Assembly (NCBI RefSeq): GCF_028864635.1
Contig: NZ_CP104850.1
Coordinates: forward strand, 2,486,001-2,550,000
Direction of reading: 5' to 3'
Source: Cloacibacterium sp. TD35
GTDB lineage: Bacteria; Bacteroidota; Bacteroidia; Flavobacteriales; Weeksellaceae
Length of the DNA stretch: 64,000 nucleotides
Made by a program: the position numbers and the translations under genes. A model generated the notes under the pieces. That model was given only the letters and a program-made list of their open reading frames with translations. It had not been told where the DNA came from and searched no databases. Positions 1 through 9,952 of the stretch are shown here, in pieces. Numbering within the stretch: the stretch's first letter is position 1; the number at the start of each line of letters is the position of its first letter.

Positions 1-2445
1 CATTGTTATTCCTTTGAAGTGCTCCTTACGTAATTTATAAAACACATCACTCCAAATTTCGCTTGATGTTCCTTTTGCGAGTAGATCAGATTCTTTTCCC
101 CCCGCCTTTTTCCAAATGGTTGTTAATGAAGTTCCATTTGGATATAATTCGATGATTAATTCCTCTGCACTTTGCCACCATTGATCGGTACTAATTTTGA
201 CCGTGGACAAAATCCCTGAAAATGATAAAATTCCTTTAGTTATAAAATCCATAAGATGATGACATTCTGCTAATGCATACTTCCAATTATTGGTTTTTGA
301 AGCTTTGGAATTAATCGTATATGCAGAATTAGAAAAATACCTAACTGCTATGAATTTCCCCAATCGAGTGGCATCAATAGCATCAATTTGTCCTGAGAAA
401 TTACTTAGATAATCCCGAAGGTTATTGTCACTTAGTTGAGAAAATTTTTCAAATACTGGGATTACTGATTTTATATTATTTCTATTGTAATATAAGAAGT
501 CGAAAACACCCTTTCTACTAATATGATCTAACAAAACAGTATCGTCCGGTATCTCAATGGTTGAATTTTTACTGAGTTGTTCAAGTAATGTAGAAGATGT
601 TTTATTTAAGAAATTGTCTTTTACAGATAAAGGTAGTTTACCCCATAAAATAGCCCTATTAGGATACAATAGTAGATTTCCAAATTCGGAGCGGGAAATT
701 TTATCAATAAGTCTTTCAGAAACCGAATTGCCACCAATAAGATGGTCAAACAATTTATATATTTCTTTTTCAGGCTCTTTTAATCCTGCGCCTATATCAT
801 TTCCATTTTCAATAGCCTCTGCCCAAATTAGCTGCCAATTGACATTTAAGACATCCATTTTCTTAAGATGTTTAGGTGCATTGTGGCAAGATTTACCAGC
901 AAATTTAATCATTCTAGATTCACCAGTATCAACTGCATAATCAATAACCGAGTTATCATCTTTTCCTGATATGATTGCCACAATAGCTTCAAAATAGTTT
1001 TCATCCTGATCAATTTTGAATAGTTCTGTTAAAGCAGTCCCTAATTCAAATTGCCTATCCAATAGATGAGCGTATAACCTTAACCAATTATTGCTAATCG
1101 AGAATCCTTGTAATTCTTCAATTAGTTCCTTTGAAATTTTTTTAGGTAATTTTTCAATAAAACAGCTTTCAGCATTTTTGGATTTATCGATAAAAGATTT
1201 AATTATAGACAGAATAAATGGTGATTCCATTAACCAAACGTAGACAGTAGCAATCTTGGAAACTTGAGCGGTTCCTAAAAAGGATTTAAGTTCTTGTATT
1301 ATTACTTTATCCCACCAATTCGGATTACTCTTTTTTAGCTGCGTGAAAAATGAGGTATAGCCAATTGATTTATTATCATTTGAAAAAATATGTTTCTTTA
1401 TCCAACCTACTAATGTTGTAGATAAAGTTTTTTTTGAGCTCTTAAAGCTCTCTGTTTTGAAATTTCTTAACACAATAAGGTCAGAGAAGTTAACTGATTC
1501 TGATAATTGAATAATCTTATTTAATAATCGTTCCTTAAAATCTGTACCTTGTTCATCCGAAGGCGCATATTGTGCTACAATATGTGAAAGAGTATTTAGT
1601 TTTTTAAGATCTTTTACACTATCTACTTGTTCAAATGTATCAATGCCTTTTGCTATTATGGTGATATCATCTCTCGAAAGCGGCTTTGATCCAATCGTTT
1701 TCTCGAAACTACTGATACGTTTTTGGACGGACTCATCACCAATTAATAATTGTTCAATTAACTCAGTAGGTTCGTGGTTATCGTTCTTTCTTATAATAAA
1801 GAAGTCTGATTTGACAAACTTACTTTGAACACTTTCAGGTACTGCGATTAAACTTATATTGTGAGCTTCTTTATGGTCATTATTGAATGCAATCCCAAAA
1901 TGAAAACTTTGTCGTTCAATAACGGTTAGACGTTTCCACAGCTCTATAACCGCTGTATCGAAGCCTTCCTGCCCAATCCAGATTAATGTATTTTTATAGG
2001 TTTTTATGTTAAGATAGCCATTAATGAGTTTATTGAATTTCCCCCGAATCGCATCCGCTATACTGACGGCATTACTTGAGGATATTTCTATTGAAATCGG
2101 TTCCAGATCCGTATTCTTATTTATTTCTTGGGGTAACAGGTTTATAATCTGTTTTATGTTATCTATTCCTACTATTTCTTTTTTTGGTATCATCAGAACA
2201 TGAGAAAATTTCCTGCCTCTTCGTACATCAGGAGATGTATCCTCAAAGGTCTTCATAATCAGGAAGAAGTCTCCTTCTAAAAATCCACGAATCGCAGGCT
2301 CCCAATTGACACCACTAGTTTGATCTTGTAAATCGGTTCTAAAGGCAATACTCTTAGCAATACTAACATCCGGCAAAGTGGTTTTTATTAAACCCCATGC
2401 TTTATTCACTTCTCCGCAAATGGATTGATGTATTATTACTTTCAC
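1..2445 (-). CDS. GAP1-like GTPase-associated protein, partial
   Basis: The frame is open for 815 codons from a GTG at 2445 to the window edge, so the C-terminus is missing. The GTG overlaps the TGA stop of the upstream GTPase gene (GTGA), which indicates translational coupling and supports this start. The product begins with VKVIIHQSICGEVNKAW and is a long, mostly helical protein with no catalytic motif that I can see. Its place as last gene after a helical protein and two small GTPases matches GAP1 (GTPase-associated protein 1) in the GTPase-centred conflict systems described by comparative genomics. The GAP1 name comes from operon context and overall architecture; a profile search would decide it. 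It may act as the sensor, scaffold or effector arm of the system. Confidence 0.6.
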   Translation of the reverse strand, partial: MKVIIHQSICGEVNKAWGLIKTTLPDVSIAKSIAFRTDLQDQTSGVNWEPAIRGFLEGDFFLIMKTFEDTSPDVRRGRKFSHVLMIPKKEIVGIDNIKQIINLLPQEINKNTDLEPISIEISSSNAVSIADAIRGKFNKLINGYLNIKTYKNTLIWIGQEGFDTAVIELWKRLTVIERQSFHFGIAFNNDHKEAHNISLIAVPESVQSKFVKSDFFIIRKNDNHEPTELIEQLLIGDESVQKRISSFEKTIGSKPLSRDDITIIAKGIDTFEQVDSVKDLKKLNTLSHIVAQYAPSDEQGTDFKERLLNKIIQLSESVNFSDLIVLRNFKTESFKSSKKTLSTTLVGWIKKHIFSNDNKSIGYTSFFTQLKKSNPNWWDKVIIQELKSFLGTAQVSKIATVYVWLMESPFILSIIKSFIDKSKNAESCFIEKLPKKISKELIEELQGFSISNNWLRLYAHLLDRQFELGTALTELFKIDQDENYFEAIVAIISGKDDNSVIDYAVDTGESRMIKFAGKSCHNAPKHLKKMDVLNVNWQLIWAEAIENGNDIGAGLKEPEKEIYKLFDHLIGGNSVSERLIDKISRSEFGNLLLYPNRAILWGKLPLSVKDNFLNKTSSTLLEQLSKNSTIEIPDDTVLLDHISRKGVFDFLYYNRNNIKSVIPVFEKFSQLSDNNLRDYLSNFSGQIDAIDATRLGKFIAVRYFSNSAYTINSKASKTNNWKYALAECHHLMDFITKGILSFSGILSTVKISTDQWWQSAEELIIELYPNGTSLTTIWKKAGGKESDLLAKGTSSEIWSDVFYKLRKEHFKGITM

Positions 2446-3272
2446 AATAATGCCTGTTCTATTAGTTCTGTAATGTCATTTGTTTGAGCGCCATCAGGTA
2501 ATACTAAATATCCAAATTCTTCGGGTCCCTCAATCTGATATTTTTCTTTGTTCTCCGGTGTAGTCAGAGAAAACCCTTGAGCAGAAAGACCAACTATGTT
2601 CATATAATTTTTATCCCAGTTAGACTCCAAGAAGTTTAGTAAGAGTGGTAATTTAGATTGCAATACATTATAAGGCTTTTCTTCTGTATTCATTTCATCC
2701 CAGCAGGTTAAGACAATGGTCAACTTCTGCTTATCATTTACCTTATGGTAGTCTGTTCCTTTAGCATGTAAAAGGATTTGTAATAATTCGATAAAAAAGC
2801 TTTGATCCGATATTTTATACTCGGTTTCAGAAACCGGTTCTTTCGCATTTTTATGATGTTGTTCAGAATAGGTAACATCACTGATATCTAAAGACTTGTT
2901 TACATTATTTAACCTGATAAACAAAATCCAACTGTTACTTTCCTGTATGGAAGTTGTCCATTCCTTATTCAACTCCCGATTCTCAACAATACTTAAAACC
3001 TGTTCTCCTCCATATTCGGGACATTTTAAATCAACTTGCTTTTCTGCTACCTGAATAGGCAAGTAAAAATTTACACTTTTTTCAGATGGAGTGGTCTGAG
3101 GTTCTTCTCCTAACGCTAATGCTTCTCTTGCCTCGGTAATAGGAGATAAATCATCCACTGATTTATAAAGCTTCAACTTACTCTTATTTTTTTGCAATTT
3201 TGAGTAAAATTGTGAAAGGAATACCGTTTTGGATGAATGCGGTTTTCCGATAAGTAATATAGATGTACCCAT
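2442..3272 (-). CDS. small P-loop GTPase, double-GTPase system (first type)
   Basis: This 276-residue protein starts directly with its nucleotide-binding strand. The P-loop is GKPHSSKT (residues 9-16). A probable switch II segment is CPEYGGE (84-90), and TCWDE (189-193) after a hydrophobic strand stands where the base-recognition NKxD motif normally is. These degenerate G motifs fit the DO-GTPase families, in which two divergent TRAFAC-like GTPases are encoded side by side. The ATG follows the stop of the neighbouring GTPase gene with no gap, and the stop overlaps the GAP1-like GTG, so expression is probably coupled. Which of the two GTPases corresponds to DO-GTPase1 or DO-GTPase2 is my assignment from size and motif layout. 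Confidence 0.7.
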   Translation of the reverse strand: MGTSILLIGKPHSSKTVFLSQFYSKLQKNKSKLKLYKSVDDLSPITEAREALALGEEPQTTPSEKSVNFYLPIQVAEKQVDLKCPEYGGEQVLSIVENRELNKEWTTSIQESNSWILFIRLNNVNKSLDISDVTYSEQHHKNAKEPVSETEYKISDQSFFIELLQILLHAKGTDYHKVNDKQKLTIVLTCWDEMNTEEKPYNVLQSKLPLLLNFLESNWDKNYMNIVGLSAQGFSLTTPENKEKYQIEGPEEFGYLVLPDGAQTNDITELIEQALL

Positions 3273-4232
3273 TTATGTGCTTTTATAATTTAAGAAAATG
3301 TCATTTATCTTGCTATCATTTTCAATTAGAATCTCAGACTTGCTAACAGTAAACACTCTTGAAAGTAGCCAATCTAGTACAGAAATATTGTTCTTGTGAA
3401 CTAGTACATCAGGGTCATCTGAGGAAAAATTACTGATATCTATCTCTTTGTAGTTTTCAAAAAGCTCTTTCAGTTCTCCTTGTAGCTTTTCTCGAATTAC
3501 AGGATGCACTTCTTCTTTTTTATCACTTTTTGACCAAACAGCAATAACGGGTCTGTTTCCTAAATCGTGTTTTAACATTTGTGCCATATCCACGATGTCA
3601 GTCTTTGCTAGAGCCTTTCTATTAATCAAATCATCACAATCAATAAAGAGTATAAAAGCATTTGAATGTTCATAAACCCATCTTGCATTCTCTGCGTTTA
3701 CATCATTTCTATTTTTTGACCAAATAGAAAAAACCTCACCAGATGCGTCAGAAATTAAAATGTCCTTTAATTTTTTAGAATGATTTCGTAATGCCAAATG
3801 TAATAAACGGATGTATTGGGCAGGAGTAGGATCAGGAAATGTAACGCCTTCTTGTTGAACCTTTAATTTTTGATATAACTCATCCCATGCTTTTATCGTT
3901 TTCGTGCCACAAAAATCAAATTCTTTAAGTTTTATTCCTCTAAGAAGTAATGTAAAGAGCATAGCGAGATAAGTTGTCTTCCCCGCATCAGCTTTTCCTA
4001 TGATGCCAATAATCACAGGTGAATTTCTATAGGTTACTTTTGGCAATTCGTCTACAGTCAAAGCGTCCCCTGTCCATGGCAAATCGGATTTTTTCTCTTT
4101 TTTGGGAACCGTTTTGATTTTGGATCGGGAGGCATTTGACTTCAACCAGAACTCACATTCAGTAGGCTCTCCTTTTCCTTCATGACAACTTATTGGTGCA
4201 ACACAATCAGGATTTGAACATTTTCCTGTCAT
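3273..4232 (-). CDS. GTPase with N-terminal Cys cluster, double-GTPase system (second type)
   Basis: This 319-residue protein begins with a likely zinc-binding cluster (C5, C10, C16, C26). A linker rich in Lys and Pro follows, then a GTPase domain: P-loop GKADAGKT (79-86), DASGE (162-166) as the DxxG-type motif, and SKSD (234-237) as the NKxD-type motif. It pairs with the adjacent smaller GTPase. The gene starts one base after the stop of the helical protein upstream. In the family model the two GTPases act as a switch module in an invader-sensing system; nothing in the sequence shows the trigger. The domain call is firm and the system-level role is inferred. Confidence 0.72.
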   Translation of the reverse strand: MTGKCSNPDCVAPISCHEGKGEPTECEFWLKSNASRSKIKTVPKKEKKSDLPWTGDALTVDELPKVTYRNSPVIIGIIGKADAGKTTYLAMLFTLLLRGIKLKEFDFCGTKTIKAWDELYQKLKVQQEGVTFPDPTPAQYIRLLHLALRNHSKKLKDILISDASGEVFSIWSKNRNDVNAENARWVYEHSNAFILFIDCDDLINRKALAKTDIVDMAQMLKHDLGNRPVIAVWSKSDKKEEVHPVIREKLQGELKELFENYKEIDISNFSSDDPDVLVHKNNISVLDWLLSRVFTVSKSEILIENDSKINDIFLNYKST

Positions 4233-4233
4233 A

Positions 4234-5481
4234 CTACTTTATTTTTAGAATTTTTACTAATTGAAAGTCATGGAATAACCAAGTCGTCAACTCATTTGGA
4301 GCTAGTTTTATATTTAATGGTATCCCTACAAGCTCTTCAAATTGAGCTAACTGATGTTTATTCCATATAAGCCCGTTGATGAAGTTCAGCAATGTTGATT
4401 TGTCAGCTAATGCTTCCTCTTCTGGAAATATGTATTTCAATTCCTCCTTATGATGCTGAACCGTTTTAAGAAAGTCTTCAAGAGTTAATTCTTCCCCTGT
4501 ACTTTTTTTGAGTCCTTTATAAGTTTCTTTCAAAAAGAAGTCGACGCTTTTTGGGTAAATCACAGGAATAAAGGTTGAATAATCATAAGCCAATACTATT
4601 TCCAAGATATTTTTATCCAACTCTTCATAACTTCGTTCCATTGAAGATGAATATTTAGCCTCTTTCCACCACAAGAGCTCAGATCGTAACTGTAAAGATT
4701 TGTTACTACTTGAAGCATACTCCTGTATTTGTTCTAACGCTATAGTTAAGCTGTTTTGAATTGTGTTTTTATTTTCATTCGTAATCGTTACAATTGCTCT
4801 CAGACAAGGATCGATAACAGCTTTAACACCTTTTGCCGCTCTTGATGGAAATTCGTAGGCCCAACTTGGAGCAGAATTAGGCCAATTGGGATTTGGAGAA
4901 TCAAAATTTGCTGAACCGTTTTTATTTTGAGGACCTACAGCATCTTCCAAGTATTTTATAAGTGTATCGTCATTGATAAGATATTTAGTTACCTCCTTTA
5001 AGTCTATATCAATTTTTGATAACGAATGATTTCCTAACAACGACCATTCTTGATTAGCCTTTCTATTGATATTGTCGCCTAGCTTTGCAAGAAATTCTAA
5101 TACAATTTCTTTTTCTTTGCCAATTAGCTTATAATACTGTAAAATATTTCTACTCGCAAACCAAATAAGTAGTGAGTGATTAACATCATTACTTATGCTA
5201 TTTAGTGCTTCTAATATAACCGCTCTAATATAGGTTAGTGGTGTATCTTTTGCATTTGTTGAAAAGGTACTCCAATTCTTAATTATAATCTCTTTGACTT
5301 CTAGCATGTCAGTATTATCAACGGATACATCGGGGTCAATTGCCGATAATGTATATGACACTATTTTAGCTTTATTTTTTACCAATTTTTTAGCTATTTC
5401 GTCGGCTGACTTTTTTAATTTTTTGAAATCTCCATCATCGGTTAATAAAAGTAGATTTGCGTTTAAGTAGTTTTGTAACAT
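4234..5481 (-). CDS. GASH-like all-helical GTPase-associated protein
   Basis: This 415-residue protein is predicted to be mostly alpha-helical, with no transmembrane segment or signal peptide. It has a middle signature of the type SWAYEFPSRAAKGVKAV. As first gene of an operon with two small GTPases and a GAP1-like protein it corresponds to the GTPase-associated system helical (GASH) protein. No enzymatic motif is visible, so it is likely an adaptor or regulator. The start is ATG at 5481, with the AT-rich leader and a candidate -7 box about 45 bases upstream. The name rests on recall of the family and on context. Confidence 0.6.
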   Translation of the reverse strand: MLQNYLNANLLLLTDDGDFKKLKKSADEIAKKLVKNKAKIVSYTLSAIDPDVSVDNTDMLEVKEIIIKNWSTFSTNAKDTPLTYIRAVILEALNSISNDVNHSLLIWFASRNILQYYKLIGKEKEIVLEFLAKLGDNINRKANQEWSLLGNHSLSKIDIDLKEVTKYLINDDTLIKYLEDAVGPQNKNGSANFDSPNPNWPNSAPSWAYEFPSRAAKGVKAVIDPCLRAIVTITNENKNTIQNSLTIALEQIQEYASSSNKSLQLRSELLWWKEAKYSSSMERSYEELDKNILEIVLAYDYSTFIPVIYPKSVDFFLKETYKGLKKSTGEELTLEDFLKTVQHHKEELKYIFPEEEALADKSTLLNFINGLIWNKHQLAQFEELVGIPLNIKLAPNELTTWLFHDFQLVKILKIK

Positions 5482-5528
5482 GTATTTTTTTGTTTTATAA
5501 TGAATATTAATTTTTGTATAAAATTAAT

Positions 5529-5536
5529 CAAAATTA
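5529..5536 (-). promoter_or_regulatory. candidate -7 box of the GTPase operon
   Basis: The minus strand reads TAATTTTG, a full match to the Bacteroidota -7 consensus TAnnTTTG, about 48 bases upstream of the first gene. A TTG lies further upstream, but its spacing is longer than usual, so the -33 element is unclear. Confidence 0.35.
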
Positions 5537-5716
5537 ATATGATAATAAAAAATATTAATAAACAAATTCACATTTTTTATACAAATGCAGAAATGGAAAC
5601 TTAAAAACTGAATACAAAGAAATTTAGACAATTTTCCATGAAGTTTATCAGTAGAATTTTAATATTCCTATTCCAATCAAATGTGTATTCCTACGGGCTA
5701 CTAAACTTAACCGAAA

Positions 5717-5746
5717 AACCTCTGAATTAATCAAGATTCAGAGGTT
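5717..5746 (-). terminator. intrinsic terminator after the SEC-C/nuclease gene
   Basis: A perfect 11-bp inverted repeat (AACCTCTGAAT and ATTCAGAGGTT) flanks an 8-base loop. On the minus strand the stem runs into TTTTT, as expected for a Rho-independent terminator. It lies about 80 bases after the stop of the SEC-C gene. On the plus strand a shorter T run also follows, so it may work both ways. Confidence 0.75.
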
Positions 5747-5824
5747 CTATTTTTACTAAAAGTTACGAATTTGTTCCGATTTTACAAAATTCTCTTACAC
5801 GACCTTGCAAAGCGAATATCTAAT

Positions 5825-8800
5825 TTATTTTTGATTTAGAAAAATATTATCTAAAACTAATTGAGAAAGTGTTGTAAACGTTATATCTTTATAATCTTCT
5901 ACAAATTTCACAGGCAAAACACTCGAGGAAACAATAATAGATTTTACTTTAAATCCATTTACATCCTTGTTAATTTTTTGAGAAACAACTGATAGATTAT
6001 TTATTAACCATTTCTCCCTATTGATATGTTTTGGAAGTTGTTTTTCTGTAAAATTTTTAATGTCTTTCCAAAAATCATAAATAATTTTAACTTGTTTTGT
6101 ATTCTTACATTCTATAGAATATAAAATTTTTCGTTTTTCATCAATAGCCAAAACATCAACATCTCCGTAGTTTTTATCTGCAATTTTAGTAGTAATATCA
6201 AATTCGTAGTCTAATACAAAGAAATTTGTATTTTCTCTAATCCAATCCCTCACTTCTACTCTGAATTCATCACCTTTTTCAGTGGAGTTTCTTTTAACAA
6301 ACTCCCTAATTCGCTTACAATCATCATCTACTTTTAATGTTCCATCAAAAAATATTGCCAAAAGGTTTTGTCCAGCAATATAAAGATGTCTTGCGCTAAA
6401 ACAGATTATAAAGTTATTGTTGACTTTGTCGTTTATTCTTAATATTGGCTTTAATAGATATGAAAGTCTTCTATTGTATCTCCAAGGTATTATTTCAGCA
6501 TATTCATAACCATTTACTTTTTCATCAAATTTCCCTCTACTATTCAAAACTAATAATGTATAAATGCTTTTAACCTCTTCCTCTGAAATATTAATTTCAT
6601 TTTTTAAAAGTGATATGAAGTCATCTTCTTTCATAAACATACATGAGCGTTTACTCTCCAAACAATAATGTGCTATGAAGTTTAAAACTCCAACAATATT
6701 TGGCAAAGTCATTCCCCAGTCGTTTAAAAAGGCTGAATCTAATAATTGATAATAATCTTCATTATCATTTTCAATGGTATTATTCCTTTCTCTCTGTTTT
6801 GTAGTTATATAGTTTGATTTAAATGATTTTACATAATGACCTAATTCATCTTTACGTGTTTCTAAATTGAATTTAGACATTGTATCATCAAAAAATTCTT
6901 TACTTACACCAATTCTTCCAGATGCCAACAAGCCAACTTTTGGATTATCTAAATCAAAGAAAATTAAATCTCTGACAGTACCAAAATAAGTCAACTCATC
7001 CATTAATGCTAACAAAAAATCTAAATCATCCTCATTTATCGGCTTTTCTCCAAAATAAGGTTCAGCAGTAACAAATTCAATTAAACATCTTGAAGAAAGA
7101 GAAAGCCTAACTGCTTGCACATCAGAATTATGATATTCCTCTAATATATCTCTATATTCCCCAAAACATTTTAATTGAGTTACAACTTTTATACTTCTAA
7201 AGGCTCTAAAATTTAATATCGATTCGTATCTCAGCATCAAATATTCTAAAACCTCAAAGCAATTATAATTTTGTAATTCTTCTCTGATTTTTTTTATTAG
7301 ACTTGATATAATTAAATCACATAGCTTAACTTTATCATTTTTATTATCAATTTTTTCAGGAATTTTATTTGGAACCCAATTTTTTAATTCCTCTAAAACA
7401 ATTGAACAATCTGCTTTTGGAATATATCTTACCTTTGGAATGTACCTTTCATCCAAGTCAATTTTTAGTTCTGAAGTAGCACTAAGTAACATTTTAGTAT
7501 TGTCATTAGGAATACTCTCTAATATCGTTTGAATATTTTCAGCAGAAATATTTACTTTTGTTTTTTTCACAAATAATTTTCCTAAAGACTCTAACAATAC
7601 TCTAATCAAATAGATTTCACTTGAATTATCATCTCTATTTGTTAAATTAAAAAAAGTATTTGGGATTTTTAATTTTATCCTGTTTGTATCACTATCAATT
7701 TGATAATCAATCAAAACAGTGTTTTTTTCTATTTTCCTAAATTCTTCTATTGAAAGATTAATAAAATTATCTTCAAAACTCAAAATTACTTCAATGGGTT
7801 CGTGAAAATTTTTAGTGAGAGGATTTAGCAAATAATGAATTCGATTAAACCAATAGGCAATTGCCTCAGCGTATGAACTGCCAATTTTTCTATATTTATT
7901 TTCAAAGGTTATCCATAATGGAAAATTATATTTTTCTAAAACCAATCTATATTTTCCGAAAAATATTTCTTCAGACAAATAAATTGGAGCATAAATTTCA
8001 GACTTAATTACTGGAAGAAAACCTTTTGTTTTATCTTCATTAATGTAATTTACTAAATGAATGTCCTTTTTTTGAATGGATTTTATTGCCGCATTTCCTT
8101 GAACATCAAAACTAAAATTAACAAAATCATACTTTTCATCAGGGTGTAAAAATGTTTCTCCTTGTTTGTTATACCATTCAAAATCAGTAATTATGCTATG
8201 AGCAGGTGTTGCAAATAAATACAAACCTTTCTCTCTTGCTCTTTCTTTTGCCTTAAACAACTTCCAGAGAGAAAGTTTATCAATATTATAGTTTTGAATA
8301 ATTCTTTCAAAATCAATTAGACTTAGTGCTGATTGATATTTCGCTGCCTTGACATCAAAAGTTCTAATCGCAAACATCTCAATCATTGATATTTGACTGT
8401 AAACAAATAACATTAGAATTTCTGCGTGTGGTGGCAAGACATTTTTTATCTCTTGAACTTTATCATTAATTTTCTTTTGAAGTTTCAGCGAATTATTAAA
8501 ATCATTTGTTCCCAAATAATGAATGAATGCATATTTGTTTTCATCAAATTTCCATAATGATTGTTCAACATCTAATGAAAACTCTTGGTTTTGCTCCCAT
8601 CCAATCCCAATAAATAACTTTTTAAATTCAAAAATTGAAAACTTATCAAAAAAACTGATTAGATTGTCAAGTTCACCAAATTGTTTAAACTTTTCTACAA
8701 TGAAATTATTTATCGCATAAAGTTCGCTACTTGGAAGAACAAGAAAATATGTATCGCTTACTTTAATAAATGGTTTGTAGCATAAGAGCGGAATTTCGCT

Positions 8801-9538
8801 ATTTTGATTTTCTTTAATCAAATTAATATCACATAGAAAGTCATTAATAATATCTTTATTAATTCCAAGTTTTTTGAACAAATCCAAAATCATTTTTTCG
8901 GGAAACTCAAAAAGTTGAGTGTAATGTAATAATTCATTGGATGGAAACGTAATATTGTTTTCCAAACTAATACCTGACATATTTCTTGAAAACCCCAAAT
9001 TTTTCGCTATTTCACTATGAATTAGCAACATAAATAATAAACCATCACTAACATAATTTTTCAGTTCTTCATTGAGATTGTTTGGAGTATGAAAAATTAC
9101 TCTAATAAGATTTTGAATTATTTCGGTTGCATTGTGATTTATTCCTGTGAAAACAACATTGTTACCATTGTGAAACATTATATTTTCGGTAAAACAATTT
9201 TCGGGAGGGTCTTCTCTATAATCATCAGGAAAATTTTTATCAACAATTTTTTTTAAAATTGATAGGTCAATGTTAGATTGTGAGTTATTGAGGTTTGAAA
9301 TGATAGTTGTCTGAATGTCCTCCAACCTAATGATTTTTCCGTGATTTTCAGGTAAAACTTGAAGTAATGAGAAAAACTTCAACAAAGAAGTTGATTTATT
9401 ATTTTTAACAAATTCCTCAAAACTATTTTTCCTATTTGAATTTATATTTGAGGGTTGTATTGTCTTATTAATACAACATTTTTTGAATTTTTTCCCACTT
9501 CCACAAGGGCAAGGTTGGTTTCTTCCTATCTTTGACAT
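5825..9538 (-). CDS. giant SEC-C / PD-(D/E)XK-like nuclease protein
   Basis: This 1237-residue protein starts with a SEC-C zinc motif (C10, C12, C21, C22; the start reads QPCPCGSGKKFKKCC). About 1000 residues follow that I do not recognise. Near the C-terminus is GDVDVLAID (1125-1133) followed by SIECKNT (1141-1147), which gives the D1128...E1143-x-K1145 arrangement of PD-(D/E)XK nucleases, with Cys between Glu and Lys. SEC-C motifs occur on SecA and on many uncharacterised proteins, including predicted defence effectors. There is no signal peptide, so it should act in the cytoplasm. The gene is monocistronic or heads its own unit and ends at a strong terminator. A role as a DNA- or RNA-cleaving defence protein is inferred from the nuclease motif and the neighbouring GTPase system. 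Confidence 0.65.
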   Translation of the reverse strand: MSKIGRNQPCPCGSGKKFKKCCINKTIQPSNINSNRKNSFEEFVKNNKSTSLLKFFSLLQVLPENHGKIIRLEDIQTTIISNLNNSQSNIDLSILKKIVDKNFPDDYREDPPENCFTENIMFHNGNNVVFTGINHNATEIIQNLIRVIFHTPNNLNEELKNYVSDGLLFMLLIHSEIAKNLGFSRNMSGISLENNITFPSNELLHYTQLFEFPEKMILDLFKKLGINKDIINDFLCDINLIKENQNSEIPLLCYKPFIKVSDTYFLVLPSSELYAINNFIVEKFKQFGELDNLISFFDKFSIFEFKKLFIGIGWEQNQEFSLDVEQSLWKFDENKYAFIHYLGTNDFNNSLKLQKKINDKVQEIKNVLPPHAEILMLFVYSQISMIEMFAIRTFDVKAAKYQSALSLIDFERIIQNYNIDKLSLWKLFKAKERAREKGLYLFATPAHSIITDFEWYNKQGETFLHPDEKYDFVNFSFDVQGNAAIKSIQKKDIHLVNYINEDKTKGFLPVIKSEIYAPIYLSEEIFFGKYRLVLEKYNFPLWITFENKYRKIGSSYAEAIAYWFNRIHYLLNPLTKNFHEPIEVILSFEDNFINLSIEEFRKIEKNTVLIDYQIDSDTNRIKLKIPNTFFNLTNRDDNSSEIYLIRVLLESLGKLFVKKTKVNISAENIQTILESIPNDNTKMLLSATSELKIDLDERYIPKVRYIPKADCSIVLEELKNWVPNKIPEKIDNKNDKVKLCDLIISSLIKKIREELQNYNCFEVLEYLMLRYESILNFRAFRSIKVVTQLKCFGEYRDILEEYHNSDVQAVRLSLSSRCLIEFVTAEPYFGEKPINEDDLDFLLALMDELTYFGTVRDLIFFDLDNPKVGLLASGRIGVSKEFFDDTMSKFNLETRKDELGHYVKSFKSNYITTKQRERNNTIENDNEDYYQLLDSAFLNDWGMTLPNIVGVLNFIAHYCLESKRSCMFMKEDDFISLLKNEINISEEEVKSIYTLLVLNSRGKFDEKVNGYEYAEIIPWRYNRRLSYLLKPILRINDKVNNNFIICFSARHLYIAGQNLLAIFFDGTLKVDDDCKRIREFVKRNSTEKGDEFRVEVRDWIRENTNFFVLDYEFDITTKIADKNYGDVDVLAIDEKRKILYSIECKNTKQVKIIYDFWKDIKNFTEKQLPKHINREKWLINNLSVVSQKINKDVNGFKVKSIIVSSSVLPVKFVEDYKDITFTTLSQLVLDNIFLNQK

Positions 9539-9586
9539 AGTATCAAATATAAGAATTATAACTATAAAAAAAGTGATATTATTGAA

Positions 9587-9952
9587 TTAATTGACCTCTT
9601 CTAATTTAACATATCCGAGTTTAAACCCAACAAGAATTGGCTCAAAAGAATTTTCATAAACAAAAACATCATTTTCTGTTATAATTTTCATTCCTTTATA
9701 GAACTTCATTTCGTCAGTAAAAAAGTCTTCTTTAATCAATAGATTTGTATCAAAATAAATGCTATCATACTTTTTACCATTTTCCGAAAATGATGCAATT
9801 TTTTTGATATTTAATTGCTGTATTTCTACTTTATTGTGGTAGGCACGTTTCAAATCAAAATCAACTTGCTCTATTGGTTTTCGTCTTGAGCAAGAAATCA
9901 ATGAAATCATTAAAAGTATAAGAAATAAACTATATTTTTCTTTAATCATCAT
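9587..9952 (-). CDS. small predicted lipoprotein
   Basis: This 121-residue protein has a lipoprotein signal: a basic start, a hydrophobic stretch and the lipobox LISCSRR with Cys21. The mature part is short, polar and shows no known domain. Its start overlaps the stop of the 388-residue exported protein by 11 bases, so the two are co-translated and probably work together. The function is unknown. Confidence 0.65.
   Translation of the reverse strand: MMIKEKYSLFLILLMISLISCSRRKPIEQVDFDLKRAYHNKVEIQQLNIKKIASFSENGKKYDSIYFDTNLLIKEDFFTDEMKFYKGMKIITENDVFVYENSFEPILVGFKLGYVKLEEVN

Larger units (their letters stand above)
5482..5824. other. intergenic spacer between GTPase operon and SEC-C gene
   Basis: About 340 bases separate the two minus-strand units. 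The part near the GTPase operon is very AT-rich and carries its probable promoter. The part near 5717-5746 has a strong hairpin that probably ends transcription of the SEC-C gene. I see no gene, tRNA or attachment-like repeat here. Confidence 0.6.

Noticed and set aside
557..940. Plus-strand open frame opposite the GAP1-like gene
   Set aside because: It is a shadow of the long minus-strand frame that is open from 2445 to 1 and has no recognisable protein features.
5717..5746. Hairpin as a tRNA remnant or attachment site
   Set aside because: It has no tRNA-like sequence, and no matching direct repeat was found near the other side of the element. A terminator explains it better.
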